The notes beneath the pieces are model-generated. The model searched no databases, had not been told where the DNA came from, and worked only from the letters and a program-made list of their open reading frames with translations. This document shows, in pieces, positions 10,331-21,098 of a DNA stretch of 64,000 bases. The stretch covers positions 186,001-250,000 of the forward strand of contig JADJOY010000008.1 of assembly GCA_016713535.1 (NCBI GenBank). Reading direction: 5' to 3'. The stretch's first letter is position 1; the number at the start of each line of letters is the position of its first letter. Source of the stretch: JADJOY01 sp016713535 [NCBI: Deltaproteobacteria bacterium] (GTDB lineage Bacteria > JADJOY01). Made by a program: the position numbers and the translations under genes.

Positions 10331-10485
10331 TGAACGTCACCCATCGGTAGCGAAGAGCGACCGCAAGGTGGTTCAAACTGGCTTACTCGAAACCGTCTCG
10401 CGCGATCGGCAACACGATGGGACGGGGTGGTGACGGCAAAGGAGGTGAAGGCTGGAAGGCGCGCGCCGCGCGCCCGGGTCGTGGC

Positions 10486-10966
10486 TGCGCCGGCGCGAGA
10501 CGCGTCGGCAGGCTTGGTGGATGACGATGCACCCCGGTCATCGATCGAGGCCCCGCCGGTGTGGTCGAGCTCGTCCATACTCTTGCGGACGAACGCGTCG
10601 GGTACCGGCGTGGGCGTGCTGCCGCCGAGCATGCCGCCAGCGAACACGATCGCGTGTTGCCGTTCCAGGCGGTCGCGGTCCGCTCGCTGTAGGCACCCGA
10701 GCTGTCGACCCAGCGCTCGACGAAGGCCTTGCGTGCGGGGTCGTAGCCCCTGTGGTAGAGACACCCTGGAAGGGCTACGGCGACCGGGCGCTCTTCTTCT
10801 CGTGAAGGTCGAGGGCGAGCCAGTAGCCGCCCAGCGCACGCTCGATCTTCACGTCGGATTCGTTGGAACGCGCGGGGCACATGGGGCTCGCCGCGACCTG
10901 GCCCTTGCAGCTCCAGTGTCCGAGGAAGACGTCGAGCTCCTTGAGCTCGATCCGGGGCCCGGGCAT
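10486..10966 (-). pseudogene. DUF1579-like small protein, broken by at least two frameshifts
   Basis: Three consecutive pieces lie in three frames and together read like a DUF1579 protein. The first is MPGPRIELKELDVFLGHWSC with ALGGYWLALDLHEKK. The second is LPGCLYHRGYDPARKAFVER with WVDSSGAYSERTA. The third is VFAGGMLGGSTPTPVPDAFV with RKSMDELDHTGG. The order and wording fit the family: a short N-terminus, 'GxW', a GYDP turn and a final RK strand. Breaks fall near 10780 and 10660. Either the gene is decaying or this stretch has several sequencing errors. The exact C-terminus is unclear. About 270 bases without a recognised gene separate it from the acyl-CoA synthetase. Confidence 0.55.
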
Positions 10967-11239
10967 CGTCGGCGCGGGGGGCGAGCGCGAGCGAACGACC
11001 GGCCGCGATCGAGACATCGGCGTCCTCCGCGGCGCCGCATGGACGCGGCCCGCGATCGGTGGCGGGGCTTGGCGGCGCCGATGCTAGGCCGCGTCGTGGC
11101 GGCGCTCGAAGCGCAGGGAACCCGGGCGCGCCGAGCCGTCGTCGGGGGACGGACACCCCGGCGCCATGGTGGTCTTCGTGGCGCCGGCGGCTCCGTGCCC
11201 CGGCGAGCGCCTCGACCGCGCCGATCGCGTCACGCCCTC

Positions 11240-12780
11240 TCAGATGTTGCGCGCGCGGCCCTGCCAGTAGCGGTCGCGCAGTGCGCGCACGTAGAGCTTG
11301 CCGTTCTGCAGCCGCGGCAGCGCCGCCTCGAAGTCGATCGAGCGCGGCACCTTGTAGCGCGCCAGCCGGCTCGCCACGAAGTCGAGCAGCTCGGCCTCGA
11401 GGGCGGGCGAGGGCGAGTGCCCCGCGGCGAGCTCGACGGCGGCCTTCACCGATTCCCCCCACTCGTCGTCGGGCACGCCGAATACCGCGACGTCCGCGAC
11501 TGCGGCGTGCTCGACCAACACGCCCTCGATCTCGGCGGGGTAGATGTTCACGCCGCCCGAGATGATGAGGTGGGTGGTGCGATCGGTCAGGAACACGAAG
11601 CCATCGGCGTCGACGTAGCCGAGGTCGCCGGTGGTGAAGACGTGCGGCTCGGGGTGGGTTGCGGCGGTCTTGGCGGGGTTGCGGTGGTACTCGAACACCT
11701 GCGCCAGCGTGTGGTGGCGCGAGCGCAACAGGCCGACCTCGCCGGGAGGCAGGCGGCGGCCCTCGGTGTCGGCGGCGTAGACCTCGAACGCAGGAATGGG
11801 CCGGCCTACGGTGCCGGGTCTCGCGAGCCACTCCGCCGTGGTGGCGAGCGTCGCGACACCGCCCTCGGTCGCGCCCCAGTACTCGACCAGCACGTGGCCC
11901 CACCACGCGATCGTGCGGCGCTTGATTTCGGGCGAGATGGGCGTAGCACCGTGGAGCACCAGCGCGAGGGCAGACGGATCGAAGCGCGCGCGGACCTCGT
12001 CGGGGAGCTTGAGCAGTCGCACGAACATCGTCGGCACGAGGTGGGTGTGGCGGACGCGCCGCGTGCTGATGAGCTCGAGGCAGCGTTCGGCGTCCCAGCG
12101 CTCCATGAGGAGCAGCGTCGCGCCGTTCAGGAGGTCGTAGATCGCGAGCAGGCTGGGCGCCGCATGGTAGAGCGGCCCGGTGACGAGATGCGGGCCGCGG
12201 CCGTCGAGTCCGTAGGCGAGGCCGGCCGCGCGCATCCGCGCGAGCGCGGCGCCCAGGGTGGTAGCGCGGGCGCGCTTGACGCCCTTGGGGCGCCCGGTGG
12301 TGCCGCTCGTGTAGATCATCGTGCCGCCGGCGGGGCCGGTGAGGGCAAGGGGGCCGCCGGCGTGGCCGCGAGCAGCGCATCGAGGTCGTCGCCCACCTCG
12401 ACCACGCGAGGAGGTGCCGCCAGCGGCGCCACGGCCGCGCGCGCCAGCGCGGCGTGCTCGGCGTCGGTGACGAGCAGGCGCGCTCCGGCGTCGGCGACGA
12501 TGTACGCGAGTTCGTCGGCGGTGAGGTGCCAGTTGAGAGGTGTGATCCACACCCCCGCCGCGAAGGCACCCAGGATCAGCTCGACCGCCTCGACGCGGTT
12601 CCCCACCAGGGTGGTGACGTGATCGTCGGCTCCGAGCCCGAGCCCGTCGCGTAGCCAGCGCGCGATCCGCGCCACGCACTGGTCGAGCTCGCCGAAGGTG
12701 CGGCGGCGGTGGCCGTCGTCGAGGGCGAGCGCGTCGGCGGCGGACTCGGCGCGGTCGAAGAGCATGGGAGCGCGGACCAT
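11240..12780 (-). CDS. Acyl-CoA synthetase, AMP-forming (frameshifted)
   Basis: An ANL-superfamily enzyme of about 513 residues that activates a carboxylic acid to its CoA thioester through an acyl-adenylate. Visible motifs are the P-loop-like TMIYTSGTTGRPKGVKRA, the adenylate-binding YWGATEGG, the hinge GYVDADGFVFLTDR and the C-terminal lysine region PRLQNGKLYVR. The N-terminal 150 or so residues (LFDRAESAADALALDDG, then AFAAGVWITPLNWHLTADEL) are in a different frame. The break is near 12330-12360, beside a run of G. The start at 12780 is chosen over 12804; 12765 is also possible. It probably feeds the acyl-CoA pathways seen elsewhere in the window. Confidence 0.85.
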
Positions 12781-12892
12781 GCCCGAGCGGCGTGGCCGGC
12801 GCAACCCGCTCTGCCGCGTCCCGGCGTGCTAAGACGCTCGCCGACCACGGGACGCGCGCGCTCGACCGGCGCGGCCCAGCGGAGGAGCACGG

Positions 12893-13442
12893 ATGCGGCT
12901 TCAGGTAGGGGTGCGGGCGCCGATCTTCGAGGCTGCGAGCTGGGACGGGACACCGGTCCGTCTCGACGACTTCGGGGGGCGGAAGCTCTGGCTCGGGTTC
13001 TTCCGCTACGCGTCGTGCCCGCTCTGCAACCTGCGTGTCCACGACTTGATCGGGCGTTACCCCGACTACGCGTCGCGGGGGCTCGAGATCGTCGCGATCT
13101 TCCAGTCCCCCGCGACGAGCATCGCCGAGTACGTCGGCCGGCAGCGCCCGCCGTTTCCGCTGGTTGGGGATCCGAGCGAAGGGGCTCTACGAGCTCTACG
13201 GCCTCGAGTCGGGCTTGGCCGCGTTCGCGAGCCCGAAGAACCTGGGCCGCATGGCGCGCGCCACCGCGGCGGGCTTCGGCCCCGGGCGCATGGAAGGCAC
13301 CAAGACCCGCATCCCCGGCGACTTCCTGATCGACGAGGGCGGGGTGATCCACGACCTCTTCTACGGCGAGGTGATCGCCGATCACATCCCGTTCGAGCGC
13401 GTCGACGCGTTCGTCTCGGGGGTTGCGAAAGGAGCGCGGTGA
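12893..13442 (+). CDS. Peroxiredoxin-like (AhpC/TSA) family protein (frameshifted)
   Basis: Thioredoxin-fold protein of about 182 residues. The N-terminus APIFEAASWDGTPVRLDDF is typical of AhpC/TSA proteins. The motif FRYASCPLCNLRV carries a CXXC pair at the redox site, as in the peroxiredoxin-like subgroup. The frame breaks at the G run near 13179-13183; removing one G joins VGDPSEG to LYELYGLESGLAAF, and the reading continues through IPGDFLIDEGGVIHDLFYG to the stop at 13442. The stop shares a base with the ATG of the next gene (TGATG), so the two are translationally coupled. Function: thiol redox or peroxide handling, substrate unknown. Confidence 0.8.
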
Positions 13443-14492
13443 TGCGCGTCGAGCTCTCGCTTCTGGGTCATTCGTTCCAGGACCAGCCGGTGTGGCCGGG
13501 CTACGAAGGGATCGCCGCCAACGCGCGCGCGATCGAGGCGCTCGGTTTCGACGGCGTGCTGGTGCCCGAGGCGGGCCACGATCCCTTCTTCCCCCTGCTG
13601 ATCGCGTCCGGGGCCACCACGCGCCTCGGTCTGCGCACCGGGGTCGCCATCGCGTTTCCGCGCAGCCCGGGCGCCATGGCGCAGACAGCGTGGGACCTGG
13701 CGCGGTTCTCGAACGGCCGCTTCGAGCTCGGCCTCGGCACCCAGGTGAAGGCGCACAACGAGCGCCGCTACGGTCAGCCCTGGACCGCGCCGCCGGTGCC
13801 ACGGTTGCGCGAGTACCTGCAGTGCCTGAAGGCGATCTTCGCGACCTATCAGAATCCGGCGAGCCCGACGTGGTTCCGCGGCGAGCACTACCGCTTCGAC
13901 CTCATGTCGCCTTACTTCAACCCGGGACCGAACGCCGATCCGCGTCTGGCGATCTACGTGGCAGTGGTGAACGACGCGATCGCGCGCCTCGCGGGCGAGG
14001 TGGCCGATGGCTACTACCCGCACCCGATGTGCAGCGCGAGCTACGTGCGCGAGGTGATGCGGCCACAGGTCGAGGAGGGCGCGCGACGAGCGGGTCGCGA
14101 CCCGCGCACTCGGCGTGCTCGGCTCACCGATGATCGCAAGCGGCGCCACCGAGGCGGACGTGGCGAGGAACGCGGCACTGGTGAAGCAGCGCCTCGGATT
14201 CTACGCGTCGACGCCCACCTACCGCGCGGTGTTCGAGCACCACGGGCTCGGGGCGGTCGCCGACGAGCTCCACCAGCTCTCGAAGGCCGGAAAGTGGCGC
14301 GAGATGGTGGAGCTCGTGAGCGACGACATCCTCGCCACGTTCGCGACCGTCGCGACCTACGACCGCCTCGGCGAGGCGCTGGCCGAGCGGTGGGGCGGCG
14401 TGCTCACGACGATGCACGTCGACCTGGTCGCCGAGCTCGACGCGCAGGCCGACGTCCTGCGCGCGCTGGTGGCGCGTCTCCACGCGGCGTAG
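13442..14492 (+). CDS. LLM-class F420-dependent oxidoreductase (frameshifted)
   Basis: Luciferase-like monooxygenase fold, about 350 residues, resembling the MSMEG_2256 group of putative F420-dependent enzymes. Wording such as GFDGVLVPEAGHDPFFPL, RFELGLGTQVKAHNERRYG and PRLREYLQCLKAI is characteristic. A strong ribosome site AAAGGAG (13428-13434) supports the ATG at 13442. The frame breaks around 14100-14115: the last 125 residues (LGSPMIASGATEADVARNAA onward) lie in another frame, consistent with one extra base. It is the second gene of a pair with the peroxiredoxin-like protein and ends before a strong hairpin. Confidence 0.85.
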
Positions 14493-14542
14493 GCGGGCTG
14501 GCCGGAGACGAGGCGCGCGACCCGCGCGCCCCGACGAGCGAC

Positions 14543-14582
14543 GTCCCCGAAGCCCGACGACGCAGCGTCGGGCTTCGGGGAC
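14543..14582. terminator. Perfect 17-bp hairpin between convergent genes
   Basis: Arms 14543-14559 and 14566-14582 are perfect reverse complements, with a 6-base loop ACGCAG. It sits between the LLM gene (plus) and the OmpA gene (minus). There is no U-tract on either side, so if it terminates transcription it does so in both directions by stem strength or with Rho. Confidence 0.7.
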
Positions 14583-14632
14583 GGTCTGGCGCACGCCCCG
14601 GGGCCAGGCGCTCAGGGCCCCGCGCAGGCTTT

Positions 14633-15565
14633 TCAGCGCGGTGCGGCGGTCGCGGACGTCGTCGACTGATACGAGCTCGAGCGCGAGGTGGTGGTGCTGG
14701 TCGGGGACCCGTTGGCGATGATGGTCTCGACACGTCGGTTGAGCTGGCGCCCAGCCGTGGTGTCGTTGCTCGCCACCGGGTAGTCGAACGCCAGACCGCG
14801 CGTCTGCACACGATCGCCGCCGATCCCGCGGCTCGCGAGGAACGTGGCCACCGATTCGGCGCGAGCCTGCGAGAGCTCCTCGTTGTGGTCGCGCGATCCC
14901 GTGCTGTCGGTGTGCCCCTCGATCTCGACGTTGCGATCGGGGTTCTCGTTCAGGAACGAGACGAGCTTCTCGAGGCTGGTGCGGGCGCCGGCCTTGAGCG
15001 TGGTGCGATCGACGTCGAACAGCACGTCACCGAGCGTGAGCACGATTCCACGATCGGTCTCGCGCGCCTGGAGCTCGCTGAGCTGGCTCTGCAGCGCACG
15101 GTTGCGCGCCTCCGCGTCGGAGGCCCGCTGGCTCGCCTCGGTGGCGCGCACGCCCGCCGACGCCGCGGCGCTACGCGCGCGGCGTTGGCCGCGTTTTCGC
15201 GTCCGGCGATCTCGAGACGCTGACGTTCCTGCGGAGAGCTTCGCGACCTCGTCGGTCGCGGCGCGTTCGTCGGCGCGCGCCTCGGCGACGTCGATGCGCT
15301 TGTTCGCGACGTAGACGAGGTGGGTGACCTCCTCACGCTCGGCGCCCGAGGTCACCGCGCCCGCGACCTTGTCGATCGCCACGCGCGCGTCGTCGGAGGC
15401 GACCGGTGCGAGCTGGTCGAGCCGCGGCTTTTCCTGATCGTAGCGGGTTCGAAGGGCCTGGAGCTCCGGGGTCTGGCGGCTGGCGCATCCGGCCGCGATC
15501 GTGAGGAGGGCTGCCGCGGCGACGCGGCGTCCGAGCTTGATTCGGGAATCGATGACGATGGTCAT
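14633..15565 (-). CDS. OmpA-family peptidoglycan-associated lipoprotein
   Basis: The protein has 310 residues. An N-terminal signal with lipobox ending AAGC is followed by a helical region of about 130 residues like DUF4398. The OmpA C-terminal domain has DVDRTTLKAGARTSLEKL, IEGHTDSTG and LSQARAESVATFL with NRRVE. It should anchor the outer membrane to peptidoglycan. Between about 15180 and 15240 the frame as read is odd and arginine-rich. The neighbouring frame there reads sensibly as SPQERQRLEIAGRENAANAA, so two compensating indels probably hide in this stretch. It lies 21 bases after its partner gene at 15587. Confidence 0.85.
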   Translation of the reverse strand: MTIVIDSRIKLGRRVAAAALLTIAAGCASRQTPELQALRTRYDQEKPRLDQLAPVASDDARVAIDKVAGAVTSGAEREEVTHLVYVANKRIDVAEARADERAATDEVAKLSAGTSASRDRRTRKRGQRRARSAAASAGVRATEASQRASDAEARNRALQSQLSELQARETDRGIVLTLGDVLFDVDRTTLKAGARTSLEKLVSFLNENPDRNVEIEGHTDSTGSRDHNEELSQARAESVATFLASRGIGGDRVQTRGLAFDYPVASNDTTAGRQLNRRVETIIANGSPTSTTTSRSSSYQSTTSATAAPR

Positions 15566-15586
15566 GGCGGGACCTCTCGCGCGGCC

Positions 15587-16102
15587 TCAGCGGCCGGGCG
15601 TGGATAGCGGTTCGATCGGGCGAGCCGTGCCGCCGCCGATCGGATAGGCGGGCGGTGCGGCGCTCGGCTCATTGATCTGCGGCACGGTCGGAGCGCCGGT
15701 ACCCACGCCGACCTCGCGGCGTACGGCCTCGATAGCGATACGCAACTCGTCTGCGCCGCGGCGCGCGGCCTTGGCTCGCGCCTGCGCCTCGGCGAGGTCC
15801 GCGTCGGCGCGCGCCTCTTCGGCGAGGCGGCGCGCATTGGTGTGCCGGGTGTCCTTGCTCTGAGCGTCGTCGTCGATGACCTGACGCGCCGTGCCCACCT
15901 TGTCGCGGGCGTTCTTGAGCGGAAGCGGCGATTGCGCCGCGGCTTGTGCCTCCTGGGCCTTGCCGAGCGCGGTGTCGGCGGCGGCGAGCTCGGCGGTGGG
16001 CCGTTGCACGCTGCTGCAGCCGACACTCGCGACAGCGAGCGGCATGACCAGGCAAGCGATGATGATCGGTGCGGCGCGCACGTGGGCGCGAGCGATTTCC
16101 AT
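15587..16102 (-). CDS. DUF4398 lipoprotein
   Basis: The protein has 171 residues from the ATG at 16102, chosen because GGGAGGGA precedes it by a normal distance. The signal peptide ends in the lipobox VASVGC. The body is helical and rich in Ala, Asp and Gln (AELAAADTALGKAQEAQAAA, ADLAEAQARAKAARRGADEL), as in DUF4398 proteins, with a proline-rich tail. It is the first gene of a two-gene operon with the OmpA lipoprotein, whose N-terminal helical part resembles it. A role in envelope or peptidoglycan organisation is inferred from this pairing. Confidence 0.8.
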   Translation of the reverse strand: MEIARAHVRAAPIIIACLVMPLAVASVGCSSVQRPTAELAAADTALGKAQEAQAAAQSPLPLKNARDKVGTARQVIDDDAQSKDTRHTNARRLAEEARADADLAEAQARAKAARRGADELRIAIEAVRREVGVGTGAPTVPQINEPSAAPPAYPIGGGTARPIEPLSTPGR

Positions 16103-16360
16103 GACGTTCCCTCCCGTCGTGCGACGCGGCCTCAAAGGCCGGTCGCGTCACGGTGCACGGGAGCGAAGGTGCGAATGTCGTGCCACGCGCGGCGCGTGAG
16201 AGCCGCGCACGGAATCGCGGCAAACGGCTGATTTTCGTGGCTCGAGCGCGATCGGCCCCCTAGAGCGGAGGCAGCCAGGCTGTAAGCCGTTCAACCCCGG
16301 AACATTTTTCAGGAGCGAGCGCAGCGCCGACGGACGGTCACGGCGAGCGGCGCATGGCAC

Positions 16361-17392
<1,032 letters not shown>

Positions 17393-17638
17393 GGTGGCGC
17401 TTCTCCCCGGCGCGGTGGCGGTGCCGCGGCGCAAAAGCCCGACGCTAACCGCAACCGCGCTCGGCCAGCAACGAAACGGGAAGTCACGGTCGCCTCGAGC
17501 CACGGTCGCGGCGTGCGACGTGGCGGGCATTGCGAGCGCCGCCACTCGCTGCCAGGCTTGACGCGCCGGTCCGGTCGCGGCGAACGCCGCCGCGTGGGCC
17601 GCGGCACCACCTCGTCGTCCGATGGGAGCGCCTCTCTC

Positions 17639-19341
17639 ATGATCCTCCTCGATCCGCGCGCCGATTTCCCCGCTCATCTCGATGCCCGTACGCGCGAGGT
17701 GCTGCGCAAGACCATCGAGTTCTTCGAAGCCAAGGGGAAGGCGCGAATCAAGGCCGACTACTACGCGCTCGGCTGGTACCAGGACTTCCTCGACTTCGTG
17801 GCGAAGGAGCGGATCTTCGCGACGATCTCGACGCCGAGCGGCGAGGGCGCCGCCGACTCGCGCTGGGACACCAGCCGGATCTGCCGCTTCGGCGAGATCC
17901 TGGGCTTTTACGGCCTGCAGTACTGGTACACGTGGCAGGTCACGGTGCTCGGTCTCGGCCCGATCTGGATGAGCAAGCACGCGGCGCCGCGCAAGAAGGC
18001 GGCGGCGGCGCTCGAGGCGGGCGGGATCTTCGCCTTCGGCCTGAGCGAGCGCGCCCACGGCGCCGACATCTACTCGACCGAGATGCGCCTCGTGGGCAAG
18101 CGGACGGCACCTACCTCGCCAACGGCCGCAAGTACTACATCGGCAACGGCAACGCCGCGGCGATGGTGTCGGTGTTCGGCAAGGTCGCGGGCGCCGACGG
18201 CAAAGACGAATACGTGTTCTTCGCCGCCGACCCGCGCCACCCCGACTACCACCTGGTCCAGAACGTGTGCGCGAGCCAGAACTACGTCTCCGAGTTCGAG
18301 CTCCGCGATTACCCGATCACCGAAGCCGAGATCCTGTCGCGCGGCTCGGCGGCGTGGGACTCGGCGCTCAACACCGTCAACGTCGGCAAGTACAACCTGG
18401 GCTGGGCGTCCATCGGGATCTGCACCCACGCGTTCTACGAGGCGATCACCCACGCCACCCACCGTCGCCTCTACGGCATGAGCGTCACCGACTTCACCCA
18501 CGTGAAGAGGCTGTTCATCGACGCCTACGCGCGGCTCACCGCGATGAAGCTCTTCGCGCTGCGCACCTCGGACTACATGCGCTCGGCCAACGCCCAGGAC
18601 CGCCGCTACCTGCTTTACGACCCAATGGCGAAGATGAAGGTCACGACCCAGGGCGAGGACGTGATCAACCTGTGCTGGGACGTGATCGCGGCGAAGGGCT
18701 TCGAGAAAGACATGTACTTCTCGCAAGCCGCGGTCGACATCCGCGGGCTGCCCAAGCTCGAGGGAACCGTGCACGTGAACATCGCGCTGATCGTGAAGTT
18801 CATGCCGGCCTATTTCTTCATGCCGGTCGAGCTGCCGCCGGTGCCGCGCCGCGAGGACCCGACCAACGACGATTTCCTCTTCGACCAGGGCTCGGCCAAG
18901 GGCCTCGGCCAGATCCGCTTCCACGACTACCAGCTCGCGTACGCCTCGCGCGAAACCCCGAACCTCGCGATCTTCCGCGAGCAGGTCGAGGGCTTCAAGA
19001 ACATGCTCGCCACCGCGCCGCCGATGGGCGAGCAGCTCAAGGACACCGACTTCCTGATGGCGGGGGGCGAGCTCTTCGCGCTGGTGGTCTACGGCCAGCT
19101 CATCCTGGAGGCCTCGCCGCTCCACGGCATCGACGACGATCACCTCGACCAGATCTTCGACTTCCTGGTGCGCGACTTCTCGCGCTACGCCCTCGAGCTC
19201 TCGCAGAAGAGCGGTGCGAGCGAGGATCAGGCCAAGGCCGCGATGGGAATGGTCCGGCGACCCGCCCACGACGAGGCGCGCTACCAGCGCCTGTGGAAGA
19301 CCGTTGCCGGGCTCGCCGACCGCTACGCGATGAACCCGTGA
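17639..19341 (+). CDS. Acyl-CoA dehydrogenase family protein, long form (frameshifted)
   Basis: About 567 residues, longer than the usual 380 to 400. The N-terminal piece (LDPRADFPAHLDARTREVL to GGIFAFGLSERAHGADIYST) has the flavin-site wording of the family. The rest (GTYLANGRKYYIGNGNAAAM, YNLGWASIGICTHAFYEAI, HRRLYGMSVTDFTHVKRLF) lies in another frame. The break is near 18098-18105, where one G seems to be missing (VGKADGTYL expected). The C-terminal extension past 400 residues resembles acyl-CoA-oxidase-like relatives. The ATG at 17639 has GGGAG upstream. It would introduce a double bond into an acyl-CoA and pass electrons to ETF. Confidence 0.83.
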
Positions 19342-19750
19342 GCGGGTCCGCGGGCTGGGCGGCCGCGGCGTAGGCGAGAGGCGGTCGCCGCCGCGAGGGC
19401 CAGGAGCAGGACGAGCGCGGGATCGCCGGGCGGGGCGCCGGCGATCCCGCTGCACGAGTTCGGATCGCAGGCGTTGCCGGTGCCGTCGCCGTCGGCCTGA
19501 TCGGCGTCCGCCGCTGCCGGACAGCGATCGCACTCGTCGGCCAGGCCGTCGCCGTCGCTGTCGGCGCCGGAGCACGTGACCTCGAACGCGCCGCGATCGC
19601 AGTGCGCGAAGCCGTCGCGATCGCCATCCCGTGGCCGGCTCACGCCGCGCTCGTCTTCGAGGGCGCCGAGCCCGATCGGTAGCGAGTCGATCGCCGGGCT
19701 GCCCGGCCGGAGCGGCACCGTCGGTGCCAAGCCGCCGATCCGGAGCGACC
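19323..19750 (-). pseudogene. C-terminal remnant of a surface protein with calcium-binding repeats and CTERM-like tail
   Basis: The open stretch reads like the end of a 'choice-of-anchor' beta-helix surface protein. It has LRPGSPAIDSLPIG and CDRGAFE, then two thrombospondin-type-3 calcium motifs (DSDGDGLADECDRCP and DADQADGDGTGNACDP), then a short hydrophobic segment LVLLLALAAATA followed by RLRRGR, which resembles MYXO/PEP-CTERM sorting tails. The N-terminal hundreds of residues are absent. The sequence switches at about 19750 into an unrelated plus-strand gene, so a deletion or rearrangement junction is likely. Its end overlaps the acyl-CoA dehydrogenase by 19 bases. Confidence 0.6.
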
Positions 19751-19751
19751 C

Positions 19752-20177
19752 GTGACCCTCTCCATGACCGGCGACGCCGCCACGTGCGCCGCCGAGTACG
19801 CGAAGTTCGCGGAACGCAGCACGGTGATCCCGCTCTTCATCCCGCACTTCCCGCGCAAGGCGGGGTGGGGCGCCACCGTGGACGACAACGCCCGGGCGAT
19901 GCGCGCCGCGCTCGTGGCTGCGCAGAGCGACTTCGTCGACGACGTGCCGCTGGTCCACCACCAGGAGCCGGCGCGCCGGAACTACCCGAACCCGGGCGAC
20001 GCGCCGTGGCCGGTCGGCGAGTTCGAGGCGTCGTTTCGCTCCGCCACGGTGGCGGGTTCGGTGGGGTGTCGTTTCCACACCGGTGCCTGCTTCGAACTCG
20101 CCGCGCGCGACGGCTGGGATCAGCTCGACGAGGTCGAGCACCATGTCGCGGCGCACGTCGCCGAGTGGATCCGCTGA
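19752..20177 (+). CDS. Hypothetical protein
   Basis: The protein has 141 residues from a GTG at 19752 with GGAG six bases upstream. The composition is protein-like (PHFPRKAGWGATVDDNARAM, FHTGACFELAARDGWDQLDE) with acidic and aromatic residues spread normally. No family is recognised and no signal peptide or membrane segment is seen. It begins exactly where the truncated surface-protein remnant on the other strand stops, so it may itself lie at a rearrangement junction, and its N-terminus could be incomplete. Confidence 0.5.
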   Translation: MTLSMTGDAATCAAEYAKFAERSTVIPLFIPHFPRKAGWGATVDDNARAMRAALVAAQSDFVDDVPLVHHQEPARRNYPNPGDAPWPVGEFEASFRSATVAGSVGCRFHTGACFELAARDGWDQLDEVEHHVAAHVAEWIR

Positions 20178-20214
20178 GGTCGCGGCTCGCCGCCGTGCGA
20201 CGCGGCGCGGATGG

Positions 20215-20409
20215 TCAACCGCCCCGTTCGTCGTTCTCGGAGGGGCGCTCACGCGGGCCGCGCGGCAGAGGCACCTCCCACTCGTGCGCGCACGCCAGGC
20301 ACTCCCAGCGTGGCGCCGCGCTGCCCTTGTAGTTGATCGAGCGGCGGAGCTTCTGGATGTTGTAGCCGCCGCATTGCGGACAGCGCTCGGGTGCGATCTC
20401 GGTTCCCAC
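20215..20409 (-). CDS. Small zinc-ribbon protein
   Basis: The protein has 64 residues. Two CXXC knuckles (CPQCGGYN and CLACAHEWE) about 30 residues apart form a rubredoxin-like zinc ribbon. The tail is rich in Arg, Pro and Glu. Proteins of this kind are nucleic-acid-binding or adaptor proteins; nothing nearby fixes the role. It lies downstream of the receiver protein on the same strand. Confidence 0.6.
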   Translation of the reverse strand: MGTEIAPERCPQCGGYNIQKLRRSINYKGSAAPRWECLACAHEWEVPLPRGPRERPSENDERGG

Positions 20410-20513
20410 GGCTCACCTCGCGACGCGATCGGTCCGGCCGCACCGTCGGCGGCCACGGCCGCGAGCTTGGCCGAGGCGCGCGCCGCCTGGCGAGCGAGCT
20501 CGCGCCGAGCTGC

Positions 20514-20939
20514 TCAAGCGGGCGGCGCCGCGCCGAGGACGCTTCGCGGCTCGATCGAGAGCGGCGGCCGGGCGAAGGGATCGAGCCCGAGCGCCCCGTG
20601 CACGGTCTCCACGAGCGCCTCGAGCTGGACCGGCTTGCGAAGCAGCGCGAAAGCACCGGAACGAAGGGCCGCGTCGTCGGCGGAGCTCGGGCCGGCGCGG
20701 TTCGCGCACGCGATCACTGGGACGTCGGGGTAGCGCGCGCGCAAGCGCCGTAGCGGATCGAGGTGATGCGCTTCCGGCGTCTCTACCTCCACGAGCACGA
20801 CGTCGGGCGCGAGGCCGAGCGGGAGCACGTCCGTGTGGCAGGAGGTGGCTTCGCGGACCACGAAGCCTTCGCCGGCCAGCGTTCGCTGGATCACCATGCG
20901 CACGACGGGGTTCCGATCGACCACCAAGACGCTCGCCAT
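20514..20939 (-). CDS. Stand-alone receiver-domain protein with Asp-to-Glu at the acceptor site
   Basis: The protein has 141 residues from the ATG at 20939, preceded by GGGAGGG. It has the CheY-like fold: VLVVDRNPVVRMVIQRTL at strand 1, DVVLVEVETP at strand 3, VPVIACAN at strand 4 and the conserved lysine in LLRKPV. The phospho-accepting Asp of strand 3 is Glu, and only one of the usual two acidic residues after strand 1 remains. It probably cannot be phosphorylated normally and may be locked in an on-like state. There is no DNA-binding domain, so it would act by protein contact. No kinase is adjacent. Confidence 0.75.
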   Translation of the reverse strand: MASVLVVDRNPVVRMVIQRTLAGEGFVVREATSCHTDVLPLGLAPDVVLVEVETPEAHHLDPLRRLRARYPDVPVIACANRAGPSSADDAALRSGAFALLRKPVQLEALVETVHGALGLDPFARPPLSIEPRSVLGAAPPA

Positions 20940-21098
20940 CGCACCCTCCCGAGTGACGAGCGGACAAGCTACGGGTGCGCCCCGAGCGCCGCCCACGGCG
21001 CTTTCACGCCATTCGTGCGCGAGCGGGGCGCGCATTGCGTGCCCGGCGCCACGATCGGGTGTGGGCAGCGGATCGCACGCCCATCACCGGACGATCGC

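Noticed and set aside
10427-12622. A 731-codon plus-strand open frame
   Set aside because: Antisense to the acyl-CoA synthetase and the DUF1579 remnant; no motif or start signal.
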